DNA from: Halovenus marina
Lineage (GTDB): Archaea; Halobacteriota; Halobacteria; Halobacteriales; Haloarculaceae
Assembly: GCF_051414115.1 (NCBI RefSeq)
Contig: NZ_JBLKNZ010000001.1
Coordinates: 1,364,001 to 1,428,000, forward strand
Reading direction: 5' to 3'
Length of the DNA: 64,000 bases
A model generated the notes under the pieces. It ran no database searches, was not told the DNA's origin, and saw only the letters and a list, made by a program, of their open reading frames with translations. The translations under genes were made by a program, and so were the position numbers. Shown here in pieces: positions 48,205 to 56,900 of this stretch. Numbering within the stretch: position 1 is the stretch's first letter; each line of letters starts with the position of its first letter.

Positions 48205-50129
48205 CAGATGAAGCGAAACGTTTCGAGGTTCTTCGGGGCGAACGTGCGCATATTGTACTCGTGATACAGCGCCGAGGAGAGATCTTGCGTCGAGGACTCG
48301 TCGCCGTGGACACAGAGCACCTTCTCGGGGCGTGGATTCATCGTCCGGACGAAGTTTTCGAGCCCCTGTCTGTCGGCGTGGCCGGAGAAGCCGTCGACCG
48401 TCTCGACATCCATCTTCAGGGTGAGTGTGTTCCCCCGGCCGCGACCGTTTCCGTTACCAACCGGGATCTCGTCCCAGCCGTTCTGGATCCGTCGTCCGAG
48501 CGTTCCCTGTGCCTGGTAGCCGACGAACACGAGCGTCGAATCGGGATCGGTCCCGAGATGCTCGATCCACGAGAGAATGGGGCCGCCCTCCATCATCCCC
48601 GACGTCGAGAGGATGATGCAGGGGCCGCCGTCCGCGACTTCCTGCCGCTCCTCCTCGCCAGCGTCGATGTGGTTGAACTGCTCAGCGAGGAACGGGTTCG
48701 AGTCGTCGTGGAAGATGCGCTCGCGCAGGTCGTCACGCAGGTACTCAGGATAGGTCGTGTGGATGGCCGTCGCTTCCCAGATCATGCCATCGAGATGTAC
48801 TGGCACTTCCGGAATGTCGCCGTTTCGCATCGCCTCCTCCAGCACGAGCATGATCTCCTGTGAGCGACCGACCGCGAACGCTGGGATGAGCACCTTCCCG
48901 TCGCGTTCGAGTGTATTGTTCAGGGTATGGAGGAGTTTTCGCTCGGAATCTTCCTGGTCGGTCTGGTAGTCGTTTCGCCCGCCGTAGGTCGATTCGAGCA
49001 CGAGCGTCTCCACGCGGGGGAACTCGTTGACTGCGCCGTTGAACAGGCGCGTGTCGTCGTAGTGAATGTCCCCCGAGAAGGCGACGTTGTACAGGCCATC
49101 GCCAACGTGGAAGTGGGCAATCGAGGAGCCGAGGATGTGACCGGCGTTGTGCAGCGTGAGTTTGATGTCGGGCGCGATATCGGTCACGTTGCCGTACTCG
49201 ATCGGGATGGTGTGTTTGATCGCCTCGCGCACCATCTCGGACTCGTAGGGGGGCGCACGGCCCTCCTTCGCCGCGACGTCGAGATAGTCGAGCGTCAGCA
49301 GTCCCATCAGGTCCCGCGTCGGTTCGGTCGTGTATATCGGCCCGTCGTAGCCGTACTTGAACAGGAGGGGAATGAGCGCGGAGTGGTCGAGGTGGGCGTG
49401 GGTCAGGACGACGGCGTCGAGTGAACTCGCGCCCGACCCAAGCGCTTCGGGCACCTGCAGGTACGGCACCTCGTCGTCCGCACCGGGCTTGTCCCCGCAG
49501 TCGATGAGGATTCGCGTTTCGGGCGTCGAGAGGATGAACGCGGCGCGACCGACCTCGCGACAGCATCCGAGCGTCGTGATGCGAACCCACTGGTCGTCGG
49601 ACATCTCCTCGCGGTGGATCTGCCGACCGATCCGTTCGAGGATGTCCCGGCGCTCGTTGCGCTCCTGTTTGAGGAAGTTCCGGACGTTCTTGACCGTCGA
49701 GGACTCGATGGGTGGGGTCCGGACGACTTCGGGCGTCCAGCCGACTTCCTGCGTTATCTCGCGAAGCGTCGACCCGTGGCGGCCGATGACCATCCCGGGT
49801 TTTTCTGCTTCGATGACGACCTCACCGGTGTCAGTATGGAAGTCCAGGTCGGTGACGCCCGCCTCGTCGGGGATTACGTTGAGTACTGTCTCCCGGGCCT
49901 CCTCGGGGCGGGAGAGCGATGCGGGGTCGGGTCGGACAGTGATCCGCTTTCTGAGTTTCGAGGCCAGTTTCCGAACCAGGTCGCCGTCGCGCGCGAACCG
50001 CTTTGGGTCCCGGGTGTAGATGACCAGTTCCGGCCCCTCGTATCGGACCTCCGTGATGGTGATGTCGCTCGGTACCTCGCGTTCTATCTCTTCTTCGATG
50101 TCCGCTAGCTGATTTTCTACCGTACTCAT
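48204..50129 (-). CDS. aCPSF1 (FttA): KH-domain beta-CASP ribonuclease and transcription termination factor
   Basis: A 641-residue protein. Residues 1-145 hold two KH-like RNA-binding domains (VRPDPASLSRPEEARE, EKPGMVIGRHGSTLREITQE). The metallo-beta-lactamase domain follows with THAHLDHSALIPLL (residues 243-256), SSIAHFHVGDGLYNVAFSGD and HADRQGL. The beta-CASP domain includes ESTYGGRNDYQTDQED, IPAFAVGRSQEIMLVLEE and CIILSTSGMMEGGP. Zinc ligands are in place. Archaeal aCPSF1/FttA cleaves RNA and terminates transcription at U-rich sites. A palindromic repeat abuts its stop codon. A TATA-like site about 150 bases upstream suggests a longer leader. Confidence 0.95.
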   Translation of the reverse strand: MSTVENQLADIEEEIEREVPSDITITEVRYEGPELVIYTRDPKRFARDGDLVRKLASKLRKRITVRPDPASLSRPEEARETVLNVIPDEAGVTDLDFHTDTGEVVIEAEKPGMVIGRHGSTLREITQEVGWTPEVVRTPPIESSTVKNVRNFLKQERNERRDILERIGRQIHREEMSDDQWVRITTLGCCREVGRAAFILSTPETRILIDCGDKPGADDEVPYLQVPEALGSGASSLDAVVLTHAHLDHSALIPLLFKYGYDGPIYTTEPTRDLMGLLTLDYLDVAAKEGRAPPYESEMVREAIKHTIPIEYGNVTDIAPDIKLTLHNAGHILGSSIAHFHVGDGLYNVAFSGDIHYDDTRLFNGAVNEFPRVETLVLESTYGGRNDYQTDQEDSERKLLHTLNNTLERDGKVLIPAFAVGRSQEIMLVLEEAMRNGDIPEVPVHLDGMIWEATAIHTTYPEYLRDDLRERIFHDDSNPFLAEQFNHIDAGEEERQEVADGGPCIILSTSGMMEGGPILSWIEHLGTDPDSTLVFVGYQAQGTLGRRIQNGWDEIPVGNGNGRGRGNTLTLKMDVETVDGFSGHADRQGLENFVRTMNPRPEKVLCVHGDESSTQDLSSALYHEYNMRTFAPKNLETFRFI

Positions 50130-50477
50130 AGCTCCAGTGTAGTGCTCGCGGGGGAACCCCGCTCCGCTCGGTTCCGTTCGGTGATGAACGTATCAGTAAG
50201 ACCACTCATGTGTGATCGGCGATGCCAGGAGTCTCCGAGTAGACTACCCGGAAAACCGACTATACCTCTGCTTGACGCCAGTGATTATAAAAGCCTTCGC
50301 AAGTTTCTGCCGCGTTGACCCGTTTACCCGCTGTCGAAGAGAGAGCAGTCACGAGGTATCGTGCAGACCGATGCGAGACACGGTGACCCGCAGCGGGTAG
50401 CATGTTCACCGGGAACGCGCTCGGTGTTGACAGCGGCAAGCAAAAGAGTTAATCAAACGCAGGGAAGTTCGTCGCAT
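50130..50477. other. Intergenic region between aCPSF1 and the DUF7860-like gene
   Basis: A 348-base gap. It holds an AT-rich core (GATTATAAAAGCC, 50281-50293) that could be a TATA box in either direction, and GC-rich inverted stretches near 50380-50395. No convincing frame of haloarchaeal composition is present; a 62-codon frame at 50212 is basic and I rejected it. An sRNA downstream of the AT core is possible but nothing shows it. Confidence 0.35.
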
Positions 50478-50705
50478 ATGAACCATCACGGAACCGTCGA
50501 TTATGCCAAGATGACAAAGTCCGGGTTCGCTCTCGGCCTCGCGCTGTTTGTGATCGGTGCTGTCGGTGGGATTCTCGGTCACACGATCCTTTCCCCGATC
50601 CCGGACTGGGAGAATACCCTGTTTCTGTACTCCGAGGGGATCGGCATCCTCGTTGGGTTTTTCTCGATCTGGATTTTCGGTGTCTTTCTTCCGCTGGTGA
50701 AGTAG
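50478..50705 (+). CDS. Small two-helix membrane protein (DUF7860-like)
   Basis: A 75-residue protein beginning MNHHGTVDYAKMTKSGFALG, with two hydrophobic helices (about 13-37 and 47-70) separated by the loop LSPIPDWENTLFLYSEGIG. The pattern matches a small haloarchaeal family I recall as DUF7860 (unverified). The ATG at 50478 is preferred over longer frames, which are basic. A TATA-like TTAATC stretch (50450) about 28 bases upstream supports a leaderless transcript. Function unknown. Confidence 0.68.
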   Translation: MNHHGTVDYAKMTKSGFALGLALFVIGAVGGILGHTILSPIPDWENTLFLYSEGIGILVGFFSIWIFGVFLPLVK

Positions 50706-50772
50706 TTACGGCGTGCACGAAGCACACGCGGTTTGCAGTAAACCTAAGACTCGTCAGATCCGTGTGAGCGAT

Positions 50773-51249
50773 ATGCATCTCACGGCGGCGGCAGTGACCG
50801 AACAGTACGAGTGGGTTCGGGATCGAGACGAGCGCATCGTCGCGGTGATCAACCGCGTTCGCAACGACCTCAGTGACGCCTTCGAAACGTCGGTCGATTC
50901 GGTCACGACTGACCAGTACCGACAGGCTGTCAGAGACGTCTTCGAGAACGGCGACGTGGCGGTCAACGCGGCCGCGCTCGTAGGTCTGTTGCGACAACTC
51001 GACGTGGACGGCGACTATCCCGGCTTCATCGTCGACGAAGTGCTCGGACGGGAACTCGCAGGACTGATCGCCGGTCAGCAACCCCTCCGGCTACTCGGTG
51101 AGGCGACCTTTCACTACGCGGATATCACCGTCCACGAGGGCGAACGGGCCGGTATCGACGATCTGGACGCCGCACTCGCGGCGGGGTTCCAGACGCGACT
51201 TCCGGGCTGGGACTGGACAGAGACGGAGAGCCCGTTTGGGGTCGAGTGA
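50773..51249 (+). CDS. Conserved haloarchaeal protein, uncharacterised
   Basis: A 158-residue cytosolic protein starting MHLTAAAVTEQYEWVRDRDE. Blocks are RIVAVINRVRNDLSDAFETS, AVNAAALVGLLRQLDVDGDY and AGLIAGQQPLRLLGEATFHY, followed by an acidic C-terminus. It looks mostly helical. No motif or membrane segment is visible and I do not recall a family name. An in-frame GTG three codons upstream is a possible alternative start. It follows the small membrane gene on the same strand. Confidence 0.6.
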   Translation: MHLTAAAVTEQYEWVRDRDERIVAVINRVRNDLSDAFETSVDSVTTDQYRQAVRDVFENGDVAVNAAALVGLLRQLDVDGDYPGFIVDEVLGRELAGLIAGQQPLRLLGEATFHYADITVHEGERAGIDDLDAALAAGFQTRLPGWDWTETESPFGVE

Positions 51250-51284
51250 ACACGAGATGGCGATCAGCAGGCGGCAATACCAGG

Positions 51285-51294
51285 CTATTAATTA
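51285..51294 (+). promoter_or_regulatory. TATA box of the CBM9-like gene
   Basis: CTATTAATTA is centred about 32 bases before the ATG at 51322, consistent with its start. Confidence 0.5.
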
Positions 51295-51321
51295 GGGGGG
51301 TGACATAGCAACGCGCAGGAG

Positions 51322-51972
51322 ATGACGGGCTATACGATAGAGCGGGCGCCGGAGTCGGTTCCGCTCGTCGGCGACGTTTCGGGGACGGTCTGGAGTGAGG
51401 CGGAGTCGGCGACCATCGACAGCTATCCGTGGGACACCGGGGGCGACGAGCAGGCGGCCACAGTCCGGGTGCTCTACGACGACGAGGCGCTGTATCTGCA
51501 GTTTCAGGTCGAAGACAGCCACAGTAGCGCGGCGGTGTCGTGGCTCAACGGCCCCGTCTACCGGGACAGTTGCGTCGAGTGGTTCTTCTCGCCGGGTCGT
51601 GACCACTCGCCGTACTTCAACTTCGAGGTGAACTGCATCGGCGCGTACATCCTTGGCTGGGGGAAAGACCGGAACCGGCGAACGCGCGTTCCGCGGTCGC
51701 TGGCCGACCCAATCTGTGTCGAAACGTTCATCCAGGGAACCCACAAGTCACCCGCGCTCGAGGACGAGCAATGGTGGGTCGCCGTTTCGCTCCCCTACGA
51801 GACGCTCGCGACCTTCAGCGGCCGAGACATCGCCCCGACTGCCGGAACCGTCTGGACGGGCAACTTTCAGCGACTCGGGGGCGACAGCGAACTCGCCGTC
51901 TGGTCGGACATCGACACGGTCGAACCCGAATTTCACAGTCCGGCGTCGTTCGCTGAGATTACCTTCGCCTGA
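51322..51972 (+). CDS. Carbohydrate-binding family 9-like protein
   Basis: A 216-residue protein made almost wholly of a CBM9-2/DOMON-like beta-sandwich. Blocks are VRVLYDDEALYLQFQVED, GPVYRDSCVEWFFSPG (a typical DxxEFF-type strand), YFNFEVNCIGAYILGWG, WWVAVSLPYETLATF and VWTGNFQRLGGDSELAVWS. It lacks a signal peptide and a fused enzyme, so it is cytosolic and stands alone. Such stand-alone proteins are seen in several bacteria and haloarchaea without a known role; binding of sugars or heme-like ligands is a family possibility. Confidence 0.85.
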   Translation: MTGYTIERAPESVPLVGDVSGTVWSEAESATIDSYPWDTGGDEQAATVRVLYDDEALYLQFQVEDSHSSAAVSWLNGPVYRDSCVEWFFSPGRDHSPYFNFEVNCIGAYILGWGKDRNRRTRVPRSLADPICVETFIQGTHKSPALEDEQWWVAVSLPYETLATFSGRDIAPTAGTVWTGNFQRLGGDSELAVWSDIDTVEPEFHSPASFAEITFA

Positions 51973-52109
51973 TACCTGCCTGTCCTATCTCGAAAACGTG
52001 CCCGAAGATCGGCTGTGTTCCGTCTCCGACCGAGTCCACCTATATAACCATTTTCCAGGTGGTGGAGGTAGTTGCGAGTCGAAACGGTTCCAGCACACAA
52101 GCGTAGCCT

Positions 52110-52118
52110 GTTTATAGT
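52110..52118 (+). promoter_or_regulatory. TATA box of proS
   Basis: GTTTATAGT lies about 26 bases upstream of the proS ATG, giving a leaderless transcript. The gap 51973-52139 also has another AT core at 52041. Confidence 0.6.
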
Positions 52119-52139
52119 TCGGTATCACAAATTCGTCCA

Positions 52140-53600
52140 ATGAGCGAGGATAGCGAACAGGAACTCGGCATCACGAAATCGAAGGAGTACGAGACGGGCG
52201 ACTGGTACGCCGAAGTCGTTCAGAAGGCGGAACTCGCGAGTTACACGTCGATGGGCGGGTTCATCGTCACCCGCCCGCGCGGGTACGCCATCTGGGAGCG
52301 CATCCAGAACGCACTCGACGGGTGGTTCAAGGACACCGGCGTCCAGAACGCCTACTTTCCGCTCTTTATCCCCGAGAGCTTTCTCGAACGCGAGAAGGAC
52401 ATCGTCGAGGGATTCGACCCCGAAGTCGCGTGGGTCACCCACGGCGGCTACGACGAACTGGAAGAACGCCTCGCAGTTCGGCCGACCAGCGAGTCGATCA
52501 TCGCCCCGTTCATGGCCGAGTGGACGCGCTCGCACAGGGATCTACCCCTCCGATTGAACCAGTGGTGTTCGGTCGTCCGGTGGGAGGCAACGGAGACCAA
52601 GCCCTTCTTCCGGACGAAGGAGTTCCTCTGGCAGGAGGGCCACACCGCCCATCGCGACGAGGAGGGCGCGTGGGACGAGACGATGACTCGGCTAGAGCAG
52701 TACGAGCGTCTCTACGAGGACGTGCTCGCTATTCCGCCGCTGACCGGGCGCAAGCCCCCACACGACAAGTTCCCCGGCGCGCACACGACGACGACAGTCG
52801 AAGCGCTGATGCCCGACGGCAAGAGCGTTCAGGGCGCAACCTCACACTATCTGGGCACCTCCTTCGGGGAGGCCTTCGACATCACCTACATCGACGAGGA
52901 CGAGGACGAACAGACCGCACACACCACCTCGTGGGGCCTCTCGTGGCGAGCGATGGGTGCGCTCATCATGACCCACAGCGACGACCAGGGTCTCGTGTTG
53001 CCGCCGACGCTCGCGCCTGAACAGGTCGTCATCGTCCCCATCTGGGACGAGGACACCCAGACGGAGGTTCTCCAGTACGCAGAGGAAATCGAGGAGACGC
53101 TCGACGAGGCTGGAATCCGTGTCCACCTCGACGACCGCGAGAACCGCAATCCCGGCTTCAAGTACAACGAGTGGGAACTCAAGGGCGTCCCGGTGCGGAT
53201 CGAACTCGGGCCGAACGAACTGGAGGAGGAGGCTGCGACGCTCGTCCACCGTCCGGACGGCGAAACAGAAACCGTCGACAGGGACGGACTCGGTGACACC
53301 GTCGAGGAGCATCTCGACACCGTGTTTGCAAAACTGTACGCACGTGCCGAGGAGACCCTCGAAGGCGAGGTGCGGGAAGCCACGAGTCGCGAGGAAATCC
53401 TCGGAACCATCGGGCAACACGGCGGCTACGTCAAGTGTGGGTGGTGCGGTGACGAGGCGTGTGAGGAACCGATCAAGGACGCCATCGCCGCCGAGATCGC
53501 GCTGGTGCCACTCGACCGCGACGAGGAACCGATCCACGACGAGTGTGCCATCTGTGGCGAACCGGCCGAAGAGACGGCGTACTTCGCGAAAACGTACTGA
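52140..53600 (+). CDS. proS: Prolyl-tRNA synthetase (archaeal/eukaryotic type)
   Basis: A 486-residue class II aminoacyl-tRNA synthetase that charges tRNA-Pro. Motif blocks are YTSMGGFIVTRPRGYAIWER, FPLFIPESFLEREKDIVEGF, LAVRPTSESIIAPFMAEW, RLNQWCSVVRWEATETKPFF with RTKEFLWQEGHTAH, and the C-terminal anticodon-binding domain followed by a zinc-binding end (CGWCGDEAC ... CAICGEPAEET). Archaeal-type ProS lacks the bacterial editing insertion. The last residues YFAKTY match the family C-terminus. Confidence 0.96.
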   Translation: MSEDSEQELGITKSKEYETGDWYAEVVQKAELASYTSMGGFIVTRPRGYAIWERIQNALDGWFKDTGVQNAYFPLFIPESFLEREKDIVEGFDPEVAWVTHGGYDELEERLAVRPTSESIIAPFMAEWTRSHRDLPLRLNQWCSVVRWEATETKPFFRTKEFLWQEGHTAHRDEEGAWDETMTRLEQYERLYEDVLAIPPLTGRKPPHDKFPGAHTTTTVEALMPDGKSVQGATSHYLGTSFGEAFDITYIDEDEDEQTAHTTSWGLSWRAMGALIMTHSDDQGLVLPPTLAPEQVVIVPIWDEDTQTEVLQYAEEIEETLDEAGIRVHLDDRENRNPGFKYNEWELKGVPVRIELGPNELEEEAATLVHRPDGETETVDRDGLGDTVEEHLDTVFAKLYARAEETLEGEVREATSREEILGTIGQHGGYVKCGWCGDEACEEPIKDAIAAEIALVPLDRDEEPIHDECAICGEPAEETAYFAKTY

Positions 53601-53694
53601 GCGCGAAGACCGGTTCCGAGACACGCGTCGCAGTACTGCAATCGATGGCGTTGAACGAGGAGGTGCCGACCGTGACAGAGAGTTTTTGAATGGG

Positions 53695-53746
53695 GCAATA
53701 TTTACTGTGAAACGAGCACCTCCGGTATGGGCAATATTTGCAATAT
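53695..53746 (+). promoter_or_regulatory. Three GCAATAT repeats in the gltB upstream region
   Basis: GCAATAT occurs at 53695, 53731 and 53740, the first two within GGGCAATATTT. The 378-base gap 53601-53978 is markedly AT-rich for this genome. It also has three ATAAG repeats near 53875-53910 and AATATC cores at 53930 closer to the gltB start. These could be sites for a nitrogen- or redox-responsive regulator and TATA boxes. A basic 50-codon frame in the gap was rejected. Confidence 0.4.
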
Positions 53747-53978
53747 CCGCCGGGAAAGACAGCAGTTTGCGCGGAAAGTGATCGAGTGTAGATCTTTTCT
53801 GGGAGAACAGATCAAGAGAAGAATCCCGGGAGAGAGAGTCTATAACGGATTATGTCGATGGATTTGTCCGGGAATATAAGTTTGTATAAGGGCATAGGAA
53901 TGCATAAGAGTATCCATAACACATCCGAGGAATATCAGGAATACGCTGAAATGCCTCCAGTGCTGTAGTTGAAGTACT

Positions 53979-56900
53979 ATGAGAGACACACACACGTCGG
54001 ATGGGGAGGCTATGCTCGCCGACCCGGCGGATGTACGCTCGAACTGCGGCGTCGGGGCGATTATGGATCTCGACGGGGGGAGTTCCCGCGAAATCGTCAC
54101 CGACGGCATCGACCTACTCGAATGTCTGGAACACCGGGGAACGACGGGGGCCGAGAAAGAAACCGGCGACGGTGCGGGGATATTGCTCCAGATCCCACAC
54201 GAGTTTTTCGACGAGACGCTCTCTGCTGACCTGCCAGCGCCCGGCGAGTACGCCGTCGGATCGATATTTTTCCCGCAGGACGAGACTGCACGGGTGGAAT
54301 TGAAGGACACAGTCGAGCAGACGTTCGCGAGCGAGGGACTCGACGTCATCACGTGGCGTGAGGTTCCGACCGACAACAGTTCGCTCGGACAGACCGCACT
54401 CGATTCGGAGCCGCACATCGAACAGGTGTTCGTCGAACCGACCGGAGACGCCTCCGAGGAGGGGTTCGAGCGGAATCTGTACGTCGGCCGACGCGTCGTC
54501 GAAAACACGGTCGAGGAGATGGACAGTCAGGGTGCAGAGCGGTTCTACATCGTCTCGCTCGACCGGAAGACGGTCGTCTACAAGGGCCTGCTCAAGGCCG
54601 ACCAGCTCGCAGCGTACTTTCCCGACATCGCCGACGAGCGGATGCGCTCGACGTTCGTGCTCGTCCACGCCCGCTTCTCGACGAACACGCTCGGGGCCTG
54701 GCATCTCGCCCACCCCTACCGGAACATCATCCACAACGGCGAGTTCAACACCATTCAGGGCAACATCAACTGGATGCGGGCCCGGGAGACCGACATCGAA
54801 CACCAGGACTTCGGCGACGACATCGAGAAGATCACGCCGATCATCGACGACCCCGACCAGTCAGACACCGCGAGCGTCGACAACGCGCTCGAACTGCTGA
54901 TGCAGGGCGGCCGGTCGCTGCCACACGCGCTCCGGACGCTCATCCCCGAGGCGTGGCGCGGCGACGCAAACCACGTCGAGGGCGACCGGCGGGACTTCTA
55001 CGATTACCACGCCTCGCTGGTCGAACCCTGGGACGGCCCAGCGCTCGTCGCCGCCACCGACGGCGAGCGCATCGGTGCAGTCCTCGACAGAAACGGGCTG
55101 CGACCCTGCCGCTACGACGTCCTGGAGGACAACACGCTCGTGATGTCCTCGGAAGTCGGCGCGCTGGGCTACGACGAGGCGGAGATCGAAACGCGCGGAC
55201 GGCTCCAGCCCGGTCAGTGTTTCCTTGCAGACCCGGAGGAAGGACGAGTTATCCCCGACGAAGAAGTGTTCGAGGGACTCGTCGACGACAAGTACGGCGA
55301 GTGGGTCGATCAGGAGCAGGTCGGCATGGACGACATTCGCACGAGCAGCGACAACACGCCAACCGACGAGGTGGAGACGCTACGGGCACATCAGGCGATG
55401 TACGGCTACACCTACGACGAGGTGGACCACCTGCTCGAACCGATGGCCGAGAAGGGCAAAGACCCCATCGGGTCGATGGGCGACGACACGCCGCTGTCTG
55501 TGCTCTCGCAGTACAACCGCCCGCTGTTTACCTACTTCAAACAGCTGTTCGCACAGGTGTCGAACCCGCCGCTTGATTACATCCGCGAGGAACTGGTGAC
55601 GAGTCTGGAGACGCGACTCGGCTTCCAGCGCAACCTGCTCGACGAGACGCCCGAGCACGCCCGCCAACTCGTCGTCGATTCACCTATCCTCACCGACCAG
55701 GAACTGGCCGATATCAAGGAGGTCGAGAACGGCCTCTCGACGGCAGTCGTCGACATCACCTACGACCCGGAGACGACCGACCTCGAATCGGCCGTGGAGG
55801 ACGTTCGGGCCGAGGCGGCCGAGTTAGCGACCGAACACGACATCATCGTCCTCTCTGACCGCTCGGCCGGGCCGAACGCGGTACCGATCCCCTCGCTGCT
55901 CGCGGTCGGTGGGGTTCACCACCATCTGGTCAGGAACGGCCTGCGAAATCACATCGGCCTCGTCCTCGAATCGGGCGACCCGCGCGCAGTCCATCACTTC
56001 GCGACGCTCATCGGATACGGTGCTGGCGCGGTCAACCCGTACCTCGCCTACCAGACAATCACAGATCTCGTCGCTGGACCGGACGGCGCAGACCCGTCGA
56101 AGGCAATCGACGCCTACATCAACGCCGTCGAGGACGGCCTGCTGAAGACGATGGCGAAGATGGGCATCTCGACGGTCGAGAGCTACCAGGGCGCACAGAT
56201 CTTCGAGGCCGTGGGTCTCTCCTCTGATTTCGTCGCGGAGTACTTCGAGGGGACGGAGAACCGCACCGAGGGGATCGGAATCGAGGAGATCGAATCAGAC
56301 CTGGATACGCGCCACGACGTCGCGTGGGGTGACGACCCGCAGATGGAGCGCGTCGGCGAGTACGAAAACCGAACCGGCGGCATCCATCACCAGTGGAACC
56401 CCGACACGGTCGGCACGGTACAGCAGGCCGTGCGGATGGGCGACTACGAGAAGTACCTCGAGTTCGCCGAGATGATCAACGACCAGAACGAGAACCTGCA
56501 GACGCTGCGGGGACTGCTCGAATTCGACGGCGAGAGCCGAGAGTCCGTTCCGATCGAAGAGGTCGAACCCGTCGCGGACATCGTCACGCGCTTCGAGACG
56601 GCCGCGATGTCACTCGGGTCGCTCTCGCCGGAGATGCACGAGAACAACGCCATCGCGATGAACCGCATCGGCGCGACGGCAAACACCGGCGAAGGTGGCG
56701 AACCGCCCGAGCGATTCGACACCGAGAAGGAGTGCAAGACCAAGCAGGTCGCATCCGGTCGGTTCGGTGTCACCTCGACGTATCTCTCCTCGGCCGAGGA
56801 ACTCCAGATCAAGATGGCACAGGGGTCAAAGCCCGGCGAGGGCGGCCACCTGCCCGGCAAGAAGGTCAACGAGATGATCGCACACGTCCGATACGCAGTC

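Noticed and set aside
50212..50400. 62-codon frame between aCPSF1 and the DUF7860-like gene
   Set aside because: Composition is basic and Cys/Arg-rich with no family likeness; no suitable promoter.
53727..53879. 50-codon frame in the gltB upstream gap
   Set aside because: Strongly basic (many Arg and Lys), unlike the acidic proteome; no promoter at the right distance and no motif.
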